Below, piece by piece: positions 49,969 to 58,940 of a stretch of 64,000 nucleotides of DNA. Every line of letters begins with the position of its first letter. Within the stretch, counting starts at the first letter, position 1. The notes beneath the pieces were generated by a model that searched no databases, was not told the origin of the DNA, and saw only the letters and a list, made by a program, of their open reading frames with translations. This stretch comes from Candidatus Nanosynbacter sp. HMT-352. GTDB taxonomy: Bacteria > Patescibacteriota > Saccharimonadia > Saccharimonadales > Saccharimonadaceae. Position numbers and translations under genes: made by a program. The stretch lies in contig NZ_CP089290.1 of the NCBI RefSeq assembly GCF_022819385.1, forward strand, positions 124,001 through 188,000. The letters run 5' to 3'.

Positions 49969-50988
49969 ATGACTGCAGGAATAGATAAGTTTACCCCAAC
50001 CCCAGAAGAACAAAAATTGTTCGATGAAGTCTTCCATCCAGGCATCGCTGAAGAGTCTGATATTGACGTAAAAGAAACTGAGCCACAGAGAGAGGGTTTT
50101 TCTCTGTCGGTTGCGCTTGGTTCTCTTAAGAAATGGGTGCGTGGTAGACGAGAAAAGCACAGCAAACCTTTTGGACTAACTAACAATTCGGCGGTAGAAA
50201 AACTTGAGGCAGCTGGAGAAGAATTGGGACTGCCAGAAACAGACGTTCGACTTTCCCCTGGACTTAAGCTGTTGATGGGCTTAATGCATGGCAAAAAGGA
50301 AGTTGAAATAATTGGCGAAGATATTTTAATTGAAGCCGCCAAAAAGTCCAAAGAAGAAGGTAGGGGAAGTGTTATAGCGCCAACACATTTCAATGGAGAG
50401 GATGTTCCTACGGCTAGTTATTTGGCGTCTTTGTTGAACAAAATTAATATTGGCATAGCGTCGACTAATAGAGATTGGATTAAGAAGGGCGTTGGCGGAA
50501 TCAACCTAGAGGCTATACAATATCTTGCGTTTGGCGCTAAAAACTTTTTTGGTGTGCCATATGAATGGGTAGATAAAAAGAGTAAAAAACCGGTTCACTT
50601 TTCAACAGACCATTACGAAGAAGCGGTTAAATTTGTTGAGGATGGTGGATCTTTGGTTTTGGCTGGATATTCAGCGGATGACTCAGTAGGTTCAAAGCCT
50701 CGCAGTGAAATGGGATCTGCGGCGATTCATACGGCATTAAAATCTGGTGCAGAATTGATATTTGTTTACGTATCGTCAGAGGATAAGAAACTTACCATCA
50801 GAGTTATGGAGGATGAGGATGGTATGTTTGCGGCGTTTAGTAATTCATATAGAAAGGCGCTAGAGATGAAGGATTCTGATGCATCCGAGCGTTTATTGTC
50901 GTCATGCAAAGAGTACTTAAAAGACAGCGAAATAGGTAGGGTTATAGCGGAAGAATATAGGCGTCGATCAGACAAAAATAAAGCCTAG
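49969..50988 (+). CDS. PlsC-like acyltransferase-fold protein, copy 2
   Basis: 339 residues, about 40 longer than copy 1 because of an acidic N-terminal extension. Core region SVIAPTHFNGEDVPTASYLA carries HX4D (H-F-N-G-E-D) and continues IGIASTNRDWI, aligned to copy 1. Later KSGAELIFVYVSSED parallels copy 1. It lies 18 bases after copy 1 with a GGAGAG ribosome site, so the pair is one operon. They might act as a heterodimer or on different substrates (inference). Confidence 0.65.
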   Translation: MTAGIDKFTPTPEEQKLFDEVFHPGIAEESDIDVKETEPQREGFSLSVALGSLKKWVRGRREKHSKPFGLTNNSAVEKLEAAGEELGLPETDVRLSPGLKLLMGLMHGKKEVEIIGEDILIEAAKKSKEEGRGSVIAPTHFNGEDVPTASYLASLLNKINIGIASTNRDWIKKGVGGINLEAIQYLAFGAKNFFGVPYEWVDKKSKKPVHFSTDHYEEAVKFVEDGGSLVLAGYSADDSVGSKPRSEMGSAAIHTALKSGAELIFVYVSSEDKKLTIRVMEDEDGMFAAFSNSYRKALEMKDSDASERLLSSCKEYLKDSEIGRVIAEEYRRRSDKNKA

Positions 50989-51012
50989 CGAGCGGCACCG
51001 AAGTCTTAGTTA

Positions 51013-51041
51013 TTGACAAAATAAAAATAATGTGATATCAT
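51013..51041 (+). promoter_or_regulatory. Promoter of the 52-residue protein
   Basis: Perfect TTGACA (51013-51018), a 17-nt spacer and TATCAT (51036-51041), 37 bases before ATG 51078, followed by an AAAAGGA ribosome site. Confidence 0.7.
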
Positions 51042-51077
51042 TTTACTGTATAAAAAATTAAAACAAAAAGGAATAAA

Positions 51078-51236
51078 ATGGCTGAAGAAAAAGATATTCA
51101 CAGACTTACCGAAGGCATATTGAGTCGAGACGATATGTCGGCATTGACATATGTATTGCAACACGTGAAAGGATCTAGCCCAAGTTCGGCGACGAAATTA
51201 AGCCTGGAACTGGAAGAACTTGACGAAACAGCGTAG
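51078..51236 (+). CDS. Small soluble helical protein, unknown function
   Basis: 52 residues beginning MAEEKDIHRLTEGILSRDDM and ending in an acidic helix (KLSLELEELDETA). No cysteine, signal or membrane segment. A consensus-quality promoter and ribosome site, and clear codon structure, support a real gene. It lies between the acyltransferase-like pair and argS. I do not recognise it; the charged helices suggest a protein-binding role. Confidence 0.6.
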   Translation: MAEEKDIHRLTEGILSRDDMSALTYVLQHVKGSSPSSATKLSLELEELDETA

Positions 51237-51281
51237 GGATTTAGCTAGATAATAATCCACCTCTGTTGTATACTGGACAGT

Positions 51282-52913
51282 ATGGAACAGATTATTTCTC
51301 AAGTAGTGAAGCAACTTTTTGATCAAGATGTATCGGTACAATTGACGCGTCCTGATCCGAAATTTGGTGACTTTGCTACAAATGTGGCGTTGCAATTGGC
51401 TAAGCCGCTAGGGAAGAATCCGCGTGAAATTGCGGAGATGATTGCTGAAAATCTGCGCAAGGAAGAAGAGTTTAATGAAGTAAGCGTGGCTGGTCCAGGT
51501 TTTATCAATGTAAAACTGAGTGATCAATCCGTTCTAAATTCTTTGAAAAAAGAGCCAACGACGAAGCGCGCCGGTCAGACGGTTGTAATTGAAACCAATT
51601 GCCCGAATCCATTTAAGGCTATGCATATCGGACACGCTTTGAATGCGATTTTGGCGGACACGATGGCTAATCTGTTGGCGGTTGACGGCGCAATTGTGCA
51701 TCGAGTGAGTTATCACGGTGATGTTGGGACGCATGTCGGTAAAAGTATGTGGGCGATTCTGCGTGAGATTGACGGCGATATGAATAAATTGAACGAAATC
51801 CCAGCCGATAAGCGAAATGAATTTATGAGTCGCATGTACGTTGAAGGTGCGCGTGCGGCGAAAGAATCTCCAGAGGCGAAGGCAGAGATTGATGAACTAG
51901 CTAAGCAATCATTCGTCCTGGATGATCCACTATATAAACAAGTTTACGAAATCTGTAAAAGTTGGAGTTTTGACGAAATCGATTCTAATGTTGAGCGACT
52001 TGGAAACGTGCCGATTGAGCGACGTTACGTTGAGAGCGAAACTGAAGAATTGGGCAAATCTTTGATTAAAGAAAAAACTCCAGAGGTGTTCACCAAATCT
52101 GACGGTGCGTATGTTTTTAATGGTAGCAAATACGGCGCGTTCGATAACGTGTTTATTGGATCTCATGGCAATGGTCTTTATGGGGCGCATGATATGGGAT
52201 TGATCCAGTTGAAGTATAAGGACTACCCGAATTTGGACTTGTCAATTACAGTAAATGGCGAGGAGCAAGCAGCATACTTCCGCGGCGTGATTGCGGCTAG
52301 TGAATTGTCAATTCCAGCCTTGAAAGGAAAATTGTTTAATTACGCAACTGGCTTGGTCAAATTGACAACTGGGAAAATGAGTTCGCGAACGGGTGAGGTT
52401 GTTACAATTGGCTGGCTGTTCGATGAGTTTAAGAAGGCAATTGAAAATGCTGGCGGCGAGCCAACTGACGACGTGATTGCTGGCGCGCTTCGTTATCAAT
52501 TCTTGAAAGTGAAGATCGGCGGTGACGTCATATTTGATATTAACGACGCGGTAAGTTTGACGGGAAATACGGGAAGTTACTTGCAATACGCTCACGCTCG
52601 GGCGCGAGGTATTTTAACTAAATCCGACAAAGAAATTGCCTTTCCGACAGAGTTGTTTGACGAAGATAAAATGCTGGTCAGAAAATTGAGTGAGTACGTG
52701 GACGTGGTTGATCGTGCTAAGGAGAGTCTGGAGCCTCATCACATCTGTACGTATTTGTTTGAATTGGCGCAAGAATTTAATCGATATTACGAGAAAAATC
52801 AGGTTATTGGTAGCGACAAAGAGGCGCATCGTGTAGGAATCGTGGCAATTTACGCCGATATTCTTAAGGCCGGATTGGCTATTTTGGGAATCGTGGCGCC
52901 AAATAAGATATAA
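51282..52913 (+). CDS. argS: Arginine-tRNA ligase
   Basis: 543 residues charging tRNA-Arg. N-terminal Add-1 region (LTRPDPKFGDFATNVALQLA), HIGH motif FKAMHIGHALNAIL near residue 109, then SYHGDVGTHVGKSMW, a KMSKS-like TTGKMSSRTGEVV, and the anticodon-binding DALR domain at the C-terminus (SYLQYAHARARG, LAQEFNRYYEKN). Length is at the short end for the family. TATACT seven bases before ATG (51269-51274) predicts a leaderless mRNA. Confidence 0.97.
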   Translation: MEQIISQVVKQLFDQDVSVQLTRPDPKFGDFATNVALQLAKPLGKNPREIAEMIAENLRKEEEFNEVSVAGPGFINVKLSDQSVLNSLKKEPTTKRAGQTVVIETNCPNPFKAMHIGHALNAILADTMANLLAVDGAIVHRVSYHGDVGTHVGKSMWAILREIDGDMNKLNEIPADKRNEFMSRMYVEGARAAKESPEAKAEIDELAKQSFVLDDPLYKQVYEICKSWSFDEIDSNVERLGNVPIERRYVESETEELGKSLIKEKTPEVFTKSDGAYVFNGSKYGAFDNVFIGSHGNGLYGAHDMGLIQLKYKDYPNLDLSITVNGEEQAAYFRGVIAASELSIPALKGKLFNYATGLVKLTTGKMSSRTGEVVTIGWLFDEFKKAIENAGGEPTDDVIAGALRYQFLKVKIGGDVIFDINDAVSLTGNTGSYLQYAHARARGILTKSDKEIAFPTELFDEDKMLVRKLSEYVDVVDRAKESLEPHHICTYLFELAQEFNRYYEKNQVIGSDKEAHRVGIVAIYADILKAGLAILGIVAPNKI

Positions 52914-52940
52914 TATCCAATAACAAAAGGAGAATTTATT

Positions 52941-53378
52941 ATGGCAAAACCTAGTATCGACAAATCGGCTAAAAAGTTGGTTTCTAAGAGTGTAAAAGCC
53001 GCGGCGAAAGTTGCCACCATCAAAGAAAAGAAAATTGTAAGTGCAGCGATAAAAGACACTCACATGGCTGGATTTATTAATTTTATTCGCGAACAGGGCG
53101 TTGTCGGTATGGCGGTTGGTTTGGCAATCGGTACCGCAGCTGGTGATACTGTGAAAAAATTGGTAACAGCATTTATTGATCCGCTAGTGCAGCTGGTTGT
53201 TGGTTCTCAGCAAGGGTTGCAATCAGCTTCATTCACAGTTGAAGTTGCTGGACGTAAAGGTGAGTTTTTATACGGCGCATTCGTTAGCTCGTTAATTACG
53301 TTGATAGCCGTTGCATTTGTTGTATATGCAATCATTCACTTCTTGAAACTCGATAAATTAGATAAGAAAAAGGATTAA
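52941..53378 (+). CDS. mscL: Large-conductance mechanosensitive channel MscL-like
   Basis: 145 residues. After a lysine-rich start (1-40), the MscL pattern appears: NFIREQGVVGMAVGLAIGTAAGDTVKKLV (first helix), AFIDPLVQLVVG, an extracellular loop, and a second helix at about 112-134 (SSLITLIAVAFVVYAIIHFL). It releases solutes during hypo-osmotic shock. It follows argS with AAAAGGAG upstream. The N-terminal basic extension of roughly 40 residues is longer than usual. Confidence 0.88.
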   Translation: MAKPSIDKSAKKLVSKSVKAAAKVATIKEKKIVSAAIKDTHMAGFINFIREQGVVGMAVGLAIGTAAGDTVKKLVTAFIDPLVQLVVGSQQGLQSASFTVEVAGRKGEFLYGAFVSSLITLIAVAFVVYAIIHFLKLDKLDKKKD

Positions 53379-53382
53379 AACC

Positions 53383-54087
53383 TTAACTAATAAGCGTGCC
53401 TACTGATTCTCCGCGGGTTGCGCGGAGAATATTTCCGTCTGTAAGCAAATCACAAATTACAACTGGAATATGCTCGTCCATTGCTAGTCCAATTGCCGCC
53501 TTATCCATGACAGCAATGTTAGGATTTGTCAGGGCTTCTTGGTAAGATAAATGATCAATTTTTACGGCGTCAGGGAATTTCATAGGATCTTTGTCGTAAA
53601 CTCCGTCGACTTTCGTTGTTTTAACCACGGCGTCACACTGCATTTCTAGCGCTAAGTTTAAGGCTGCGGTATCAGTAGTCAGGAATGGTCTGCCGGTGCC
53701 GCACGCCACAATAACGATGCGGTTTTTCTTAATATGGCTAATTGCGCGTCGGAAAGTATAGTGGTCGATAAATTGATTGACTTCAACTGTAGATAATGCG
53801 CGAGTTGGCAGTCCTGCGTCATTTAATACGTCAGCCAGTGCAATAGCATTCATTAGCGTAGAAAGCATGCCAATATTATGTGCGGAAACAGGTTGAATTC
53901 CGTGACCGATGATTTGATTACCGCGAACGTAATTGCCACCGCCAACCATAATTACAATTTCAGCCCCGTCGTCCAGCGCTGGTCGAATTTGTTCAGCAAT
54001 CCAGCGAGCGCGTTTTGGGTCAAAGCCGCTGGCGAATTCGCCTTGAAGTTGTTCACCTGATAATTTGAGTAGGATGCGTTTTGTCAT
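53383..54087 (-). CDS. pyrH: Uridylate kinase
   Basis: 234-residue hexameric UMP kinase making UDP. N-terminal RILLKLSGEQLQG, glycine loop IVIMVGGGNYVRG, nucleotide motif VACGTGRPFLTTDTAA and KTTKVDGVYDKDPMKFPDA are typical. Family length. TACACT lies six bases before the ATG (54094-54099), again leaderless in design. It ends five bases from the mscL stop on the opposite strand. Confidence 0.96.
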   Translation of the reverse strand: MTKRILLKLSGEQLQGEFASGFDPKRARWIAEQIRPALDDGAEIVIMVGGGNYVRGNQIIGHGIQPVSAHNIGMLSTLMNAIALADVLNDAGLPTRALSTVEVNQFIDHYTFRRAISHIKKNRIVIVACGTGRPFLTTDTAALNLALEMQCDAVVKTTKVDGVYDKDPMKFPDAVKIDHLSYQEALTNPNIAVMDKAAIGLAMDEHIPVVICDLLTDGNILRATRGESVGTLIS

Positions 54088-54230
54088 GACACCAGTGTAT
54101 CATAGCGCGCTTGAAAAGTAACATAAATGCAAAAGGGGGGCGGCAGTGTAATACAAATTGCGATTTGCTATACAAATATTCGTTTTTTAAGTTAGACAAA
54201 CTAGACAAGAAAAAGCTAAGACGCTTACGT

Positions 54231-54259
54231 TTGCTATTTTACTTTCTCCTATCTACAAT
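54231..54259 (+). promoter_or_regulatory. Promoter of the DEAH helicase
   Basis: TTGCTA (54231-54236), a 17-nt spacer and TACAAT (54254-54259), 24 bases before GTG 54283, followed by AAAGGAGAG. Confidence 0.7.
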
Positions 54260-54282
54260 GTGAGTATAAAGGAGAGAGTAGT

Positions 54283-56829
54283 GTGAAAGATGGAGTTCGT
54301 CGGCCGGGCTATTTACGTAGATCGCAAGAACCTAGCAGTAGTCATTTATTGAGTCGAAATAGTGAAAGACCCAGTCAACCGTCGTATAGTTATGGTGAAC
54401 CGCCCGAACAGAGGCGACAGCGTTTAAAAGAATTGCGGGAACGGTACAGTAAACTACCGGAAACTCCTTTTGCTGACTATGATCTTGGTGACAAAAAACT
54501 ACCTGCATATAAGCACAAAGCAGAGATATTAGACACATTATCGGAAAGTAAAATATCCTGGCTGTGCGGACCGACGGGTAGTGGTAAAACGACACAAACC
54601 GCTCAGTATGCACTGGAGCGGTTTGATCGTGTCGTGGTGTTGATGCCGCGGCGGGTTATCGTCGATAATGTTACTGAATATGTTGAGAAGAGTTTGCGTG
54701 AACAGCTTGGCGAACAATATTCTAATCACTTGGTGGGCAAGATTCACGGACGTGCCACTGAAGCGACGCCGGACACTAGGCTCTGTTTCATGACTCCAGC
54801 AACGTTTACGAAAAAGCTGGAACAATTTTCTAGCGACTGGCAGGACGAGAAGACGCTTATCCTGGTTGATGAAATACATGAAGCCAATTTGGAGATGGAA
54901 TTTGCTACCGCTCTGGCGGCAAAATCGATAGAGAATACCGGCAAATGGCATATGGCTTTTTCTAGTGCCACGCCTGACACGGAAGTTTCTCAGGCGATGT
55001 ACGAAGATATTAACGGGTCAGAACTAACAGTCGTAACCATTGAGGGTCGGCCGCATGATATTGATATTGAAGAAGATAAGGTGAATACCGTATCCGAGGC
55101 CTACCTTGAATATGGTAAGGACTCGAAAAAATCACTAATCTTTGTTGAAGGCGTGAGGAGTATTGATGAGACCATTGCGTCAATCAAACGTCATACTCTC
55201 CATCAATCCGGGAAAATACGATTTTTCAAACTACATTCTGGCATATCAGAAGCTGCGCGCCGAGAGATTTTTACTGCCAAACCAGCAGAAGATGAGTCGT
55301 TTGTCATCGTTTCGACCTCGGCTGGACAGTCTGGAATCACTATCCCTGAGGTTGATTTGGTGCTATCGAATGGACTGACGAAGAGTAAGGAGATTGGCGA
55401 AGAAGGTGCAGAAGGGCTACCGCCTCGATTGTGTACTCAAGCAGAGCTGATGCAGCAGGCGGGGCGGGGCGGTCGTGATATTGATGGCGCTAAGTTTGTA
55501 TTGGCCCGTCCGATATCTTACGATAAGATTTATTTGCCAGATGAGCTGAAAGGATTTTATGATATTGCGTCCCGTGAACAGCATATTCCACCGGAGATAT
55601 ATCACACGAATATTGTGCGCAACGTTTTGTCGGCTATCCATCTGAATGGTGATTTTGAGGATCTGAACCGATACCTGATGCATCCTGTTGCTAGTAAAAA
55701 AGTTATTCAAGAGTCGTACGATTTGCTGGAAACCCTGGAAGCAATTGATGGAGAGGGGCAGATCACAAAAATTGGTGAGTTTATGGATAATTTGCCATTG
55801 TCACCAGAGTTGTCTCGGGCATTAGCAGAAATGATTAAGAATGGGGGAAGCTTACGTGAAGTGTTGGCATTATCGGCCATGGCAGCCTCCGTCTCGGGTG
55901 GTGGCTTTGCCGCCTGGCATCAACCAAAGGAATTGTTCCAGGAATTTGTCAGCCCCGATACAACAGATGACTTTTTTGCCGAATACGATGCTTTTTTGAA
56001 AACCAGAGAGATTTATGACGGCTGTCGTACTGACAATGACGTCTACCTGACTAATGGTATTGATCCCAATAAGGCGGATAATATTCACTATCAATTTAGT
56101 AAAATATGTCGGCGCCTGTCGGTTAATCCAAACGATATCGACATGGGTGAACTAAACAGCGAGGAAAAACACAATATATCGGTGGCTTTGGTGCGCGGGT
56201 TTCAGGAATTATTGTATGCCAAAACTGGTAGTCGGCGCATTGGACGAACAATGGTTAATCAATACAAGAATGTTCATACTGGCGAACGTGGTATTTCTGA
56301 GTATGAAATTAGTTCGCACAGCTTAGTGCGACGTATGGGCTCGGAGGCGTTGAAGTTGGCCCTGGCTTTACCGTGGTGGTATGATGCGCGTGATGGTCGT
56401 CGATACACACTCAACACAATTTTACCAGTAACCAAGAATCAAGTTGCTCAAGCCTTGAGTAGCAGCGCTGTGTCTGAATCCCTTGGTGATAGAGTTGCTC
56501 CTAATGGTGACTTGGTTCGTGTGACGCGGCCGAAAGTCGGCTCGCTGATACTCGGTCCAGAGCGGCAGCAAAAAATCCCCGCCATAACAGATGAGCAAAT
56601 CGCGCTGATAGTGGACGCAATGAAAAACAAGGCTAATAAACAAGTAAGAGTATTGTTTGATTTACAACATCAGCGAGTTATCACCAAGGGTCAATTGCAT
56701 CAGGTCCTAGACGGGTCTGCGGTAAATAGTCACAATGTCCATGAGGCGGAGGCTAAGGTTTGGGCTGAAGTGCAGAATGTGTTAACGAGCGAGCAGCAAG
56801 AAGCTTTTTATGGTCAGATAAACAGATAA
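54283..56829 (+). CDS. DEAH-box ATP-dependent helicase, HrpA-like
   Basis: 848 residues. Ski2/DEAH superfamily 2 helicase. Motifs: Walker A WLCGPTGSGKTTQTAQYAL (about 93-111), DEIH box ILVDEIHEANLEMEF, SATPDTE, FKLHSGISEAAR, STSAGQSGITIPEVDLV and QQAGRGGRDIDG. The C-terminal region resembles the HA2/OB-containing part of HrpA, which unblocks stalled ribosomes or RNA-protein complexes. The long polar N-terminus (1-65) is unusual. Start GTG 54283 with a GGAGAG site. Confidence 0.9.
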   Translation: MKDGVRRPGYLRRSQEPSSSHLLSRNSERPSQPSYSYGEPPEQRRQRLKELRERYSKLPETPFADYDLGDKKLPAYKHKAEILDTLSESKISWLCGPTGSGKTTQTAQYALERFDRVVVLMPRRVIVDNVTEYVEKSLREQLGEQYSNHLVGKIHGRATEATPDTRLCFMTPATFTKKLEQFSSDWQDEKTLILVDEIHEANLEMEFATALAAKSIENTGKWHMAFSSATPDTEVSQAMYEDINGSELTVVTIEGRPHDIDIEEDKVNTVSEAYLEYGKDSKKSLIFVEGVRSIDETIASIKRHTLHQSGKIRFFKLHSGISEAARREIFTAKPAEDESFVIVSTSAGQSGITIPEVDLVLSNGLTKSKEIGEEGAEGLPPRLCTQAELMQQAGRGGRDIDGAKFVLARPISYDKIYLPDELKGFYDIASREQHIPPEIYHTNIVRNVLSAIHLNGDFEDLNRYLMHPVASKKVIQESYDLLETLEAIDGEGQITKIGEFMDNLPLSPELSRALAEMIKNGGSLREVLALSAMAASVSGGGFAAWHQPKELFQEFVSPDTTDDFFAEYDAFLKTREIYDGCRTDNDVYLTNGIDPNKADNIHYQFSKICRRLSVNPNDIDMGELNSEEKHNISVALVRGFQELLYAKTGSRRIGRTMVNQYKNVHTGERGISEYEISSHSLVRRMGSEALKLALALPWWYDARDGRRYTLNTILPVTKNQVAQALSSSAVSESLGDRVAPNGDLVRVTRPKVGSLILGPERQQKIPAITDEQIALIVDAMKNKANKQVRVLFDLQHQRVITKGQLHQVLDGSAVNSHNVHEAEAKVWAEVQNVLTSEQQEAFYGQINR

Positions 56830-56848
56830 CGTGTGTGTAATAGATAGT

Positions 56849-56917
56849 ATGAGTAAGGCGAAAAAATATTATGGATCGACCTGGAGATGACTGGACTAGA
56901 TCCAGTGCGTGATGAGA
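56849..56917 (+). pseudogene. Remnant of a second orn 5' end, frameshifted
   Basis: ATG at 56849 followed by a stretch encoding, after a one-base frameshift, WIDLEMTGLDPVRDE, the N-terminal motif of oligoribonuclease. Bases 56882-56917 are identical to 58097-58132 in the intact orn. It is a broken, partial copy left upstream of the nucleotidyltransferase gene, pointing to a duplication or insertion event. Confidence 0.85.
56882..56917. repeat. 36-bp perfect direct repeat, copy 1
   Basis: Identical to 58097-58132, the region of orn that encodes the catalytic DLEMTGLDPVRDE. The two copies flank the nucleotidyltransferase gene at 57008-58057. Confidence 0.95.
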
Positions 56918-56929
56918 GGACTTCTTTGA

Positions 56930-56958
56930 TTGACTTTTTAAATTGTTTATGCTATAAT
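56930..56958 (+). promoter_or_regulatory. Promoter of the nucleotidyltransferase gene
   Basis: TTGACT (56930-56935), a 17-nt spacer and perfect TATAAT (56953-56958), followed by GAGG and ATG 57008. It starts just after the orn remnant. Confidence 0.75.
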
Positions 56959-57007
56959 ATTAATTACGGAAAAATTAAGCCCGACTCCGAGTGGTATAGA
57001 GGCGAAG

Positions 57008-58057
57008 ATGCATCAACCTTGCGCCTTGCAAGTGCTTGATAGCGGCGAGCGCCGCGTAGAATTTGGAGGAATTAGCTGCCAGCTGAAATATTATGATTGC
57101 GAGCAGCCTGGCAACCCGGAAGCTCGCTGCAATGAAATATATGAATATGAATTACCTGCCGATGCTATTGAGCGGGCTAATTTGGGTTTTGATCTAGACG
57201 AACTACCGTCATTTATTGGTGTAAAGGGTGGGGCGGCTCGTCAGGTTTTGGAGTCTCTAGTTCATAGCGACCGTCAGTTACCGCCTCCTCGCGATGTCGA
57301 TTTGGTAATTTTAGAAGAAGTTATTGCTGGTGGCGATTATGATCCAGATGAGATTCGGGCGGTAGCGAGCGATCTTTCAATGCGTTTTTCGCCACGTGAT
57401 GCAATGAATGGCTATGGCGCGGAGTCTGTACAATCTACTGCCGAGTTTATGAGGCGGCATGATTTTACAATCAATCAAGTGCTCATACACAAGAACAACG
57501 GTGCTTGGAGGCTATTGGCTAGCACTCAAGCAGTGTTGGATACTGCTGAGCATATTATTAGACCGACAGTTTTTGAACACGACATTGATTATGGCTATCG
57601 AATTGGCAATAAATTAGCCCTCAAGGCAGTGAGGCTTCTGTCTGATATGCAAGTTCAGGGGATTGACTATGCAACCATCAAGAGTGTTCAATTGCCAGAT
57701 GATATTTATGGTGATCCAAGGGGTGATTATTTCATGCAAGCGCTACAGCTAGATAAGGCGTTAGAAGTCAGCGACGAATTGGCCGAACGCTATGTGGAAA
57801 ATCTAAAGTTTTATGGAATGATACCATATGGTTGTGAAGATATGAGTGCTATTGAGATGTATTATTATCTAGTGAATGAGACGGATTTTGTCCCGTCTGA
57901 TGGCGTGCTTGAATCCCTTCGGACTGAAAGAGAAAATCGCCTGAAGCTTGGTGGTGCGGCAAAGTTTGATGACGTTGTTGAAAGGCTATTAAGACAGGTG
58001 CCAGAGCGGTTTCTCGAGATTACTACGATGTCAAAAAGTAGTATAATAAAGATATGA
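57008..58057 (+). CDS. Atypical nucleotidyltransferase of the PcnB/CCA-adding type
   Basis: 349 residues. Pol-beta-like nucleotidyltransferase pattern: GVKGGAARQVLESL, then PPPRDVDLVILEE (catalytic DxD), and RRHDFTINQVLIHKNNGAW, reminiscent of the RRDFTIN motif of tRNA CCA-adding and poly(A) polymerases. The rest is divergent, and the tRNA-binding C-terminus is not recognisable. All tRNAs in this window encode CCA, so a poly(A) or repair role is possible. Position between two orn copies suggests recent acquisition. GAGG ribosome site five bases before ATG. Confidence 0.65.
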   Translation: MHQPCALQVLDSGERRVEFGGISCQLKYYDCEQPGNPEARCNEIYEYELPADAIERANLGFDLDELPSFIGVKGGAARQVLESLVHSDRQLPPPRDVDLVILEEVIAGGDYDPDEIRAVASDLSMRFSPRDAMNGYGAESVQSTAEFMRRHDFTINQVLIHKNNGAWRLLASTQAVLDTAEHIIRPTVFEHDIDYGYRIGNKLALKAVRLLSDMQVQGIDYATIKSVQLPDDIYGDPRGDYFMQALQLDKALEVSDELAERYVENLKFYGMIPYGCEDMSAIEMYYYLVNETDFVPSDGVLESLRTERENRLKLGGAAKFDDVVERLLRQVPERFLEITTMSKSSIIKI

Positions 58058-58605
58058 AAGCAAGTTTTAAGCCGAAAAAGATTTTGTGGGTGGATTTGGA
58101 GATGACTGGACTAGATCCAGTGCGTGATGAGATTTTGGAAGTAGCGGCAATTGTTACGGATTGGAATTTTAAGGAAATTGCGACGTATGAAGGAATTGTG
58201 CTCCACGATTCGGAAAAGCTGGCTAAGTTGTTGGACCGAAATGCTGGTTTTTGGAATGAGCATCCGGAAGCGCGACGCGGGCTAGAGGAGCAGAATGAAT
58301 CGGGAAAACCTTTGGCGGAAATAGAACGCGAATTGTTGGCGTTTTGTGATGAGTATTTTGCGGGTGAAACGAAGATTTTGTTAGCAGGCAATTCAATTCA
58401 CCAAGATCGTCGATTCATTGACCAATGGTGGTCAACGTTGTCAAAAAGACTACATTATCGAGTGTTGGATGTGAGCGCGTGGAAGGTGGTGTTTGAGGGT
58501 AAATACGGTAAGAAATTTGCCAAGCCAGAAGATCATCGAGCGCTGGAAGATATCCGCGGCAGTATTATGGAACTTGAATATTATTTGAAAAAGGTGAAAG
58601 TATGA
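58054..58605 (+). CDS. orn: Oligoribonuclease
   Basis: 183 residues. DEDDh 3'-5' exoribonuclease that finishes RNA decay to mononucleotides. ILWVDLEMTGLDP (first acids), ILEVAAIVTD, and the C-terminal EDHRALEDIRGSIMEL helix with the catalytic His and Asp are present. Its ATG overlaps the previous gene's stop by four bases. TATAAT is six bases before the ATG (58042-58047). A partial copy exists upstream. Confidence 0.95.
   Translation: MKASFKPKKILWVDLEMTGLDPVRDEILEVAAIVTDWNFKEIATYEGIVLHDSEKLAKLLDRNAGFWNEHPEARRGLEEQNESGKPLAEIERELLAFCDEYFAGETKILLAGNSIHQDRRFIDQWWSTLSKRLHYRVLDVSAWKVVFEGKYGKKFAKPEDHRALEDIRGSIMELEYYLKKVKV
58097..58132. repeat. 36-bp perfect direct repeat, copy 2 (within orn)
   Basis: Second copy of the repeat at 56882-56917; this one is inside the functional orn gene. 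Confidence 0.95.
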
Positions 58606-58940
58606 CGCATAAACAATTTGAAGAATTTATTTTAAGTTTGCCGGGCGTATGGCTGGATTATCCGTTTGGTGAGGATATTGCGGTGTATAAATTTGGTCGA
58701 GATAATGATGGCACAGGGAAAATGGTGGCGTTGGTGGCGGAAGGTTTAAAACCTCTCAGAGTAAGCCTAAAATGCGATCCGTTGTTGGCGCAGAATTTAC
58801 GAGAAAAGTACGAAACTGTTTTGCCAGGTTATCACTTGAATAAGAAGCATTGGAATACAATTATTTGTTCAGGTCAATTGACTGACGAAGAGGTCTTTGA
58901 TTTGGCGAGGTTGAGCTATCGATTAGTCTCGGAAGCTTAA
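58602..58940 (+). CDS. MmcQ/YjbR family protein
   Basis: 112 residues. Matches the small DUF419 (MmcQ/YjbR) fold: FEEFILSLPGVWLDYPFGEDIAVYKFG, KMVALVAEG, LKCDPLLAQNLREKYETVLPGYHLNKKHWNTI. Members have a CyaY-like, possibly DNA-contacting surface and unclear role. It overlaps the orn stop by four bases, so it is cotranscribed. Confidence 0.88.
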   Translation: MTHKQFEEFILSLPGVWLDYPFGEDIAVYKFGRDNDGTGKMVALVAEGLKPLRVSLKCDPLLAQNLREKYETVLPGYHLNKKHWNTIICSGQLTDEEVFDLARLSYRLVSEA

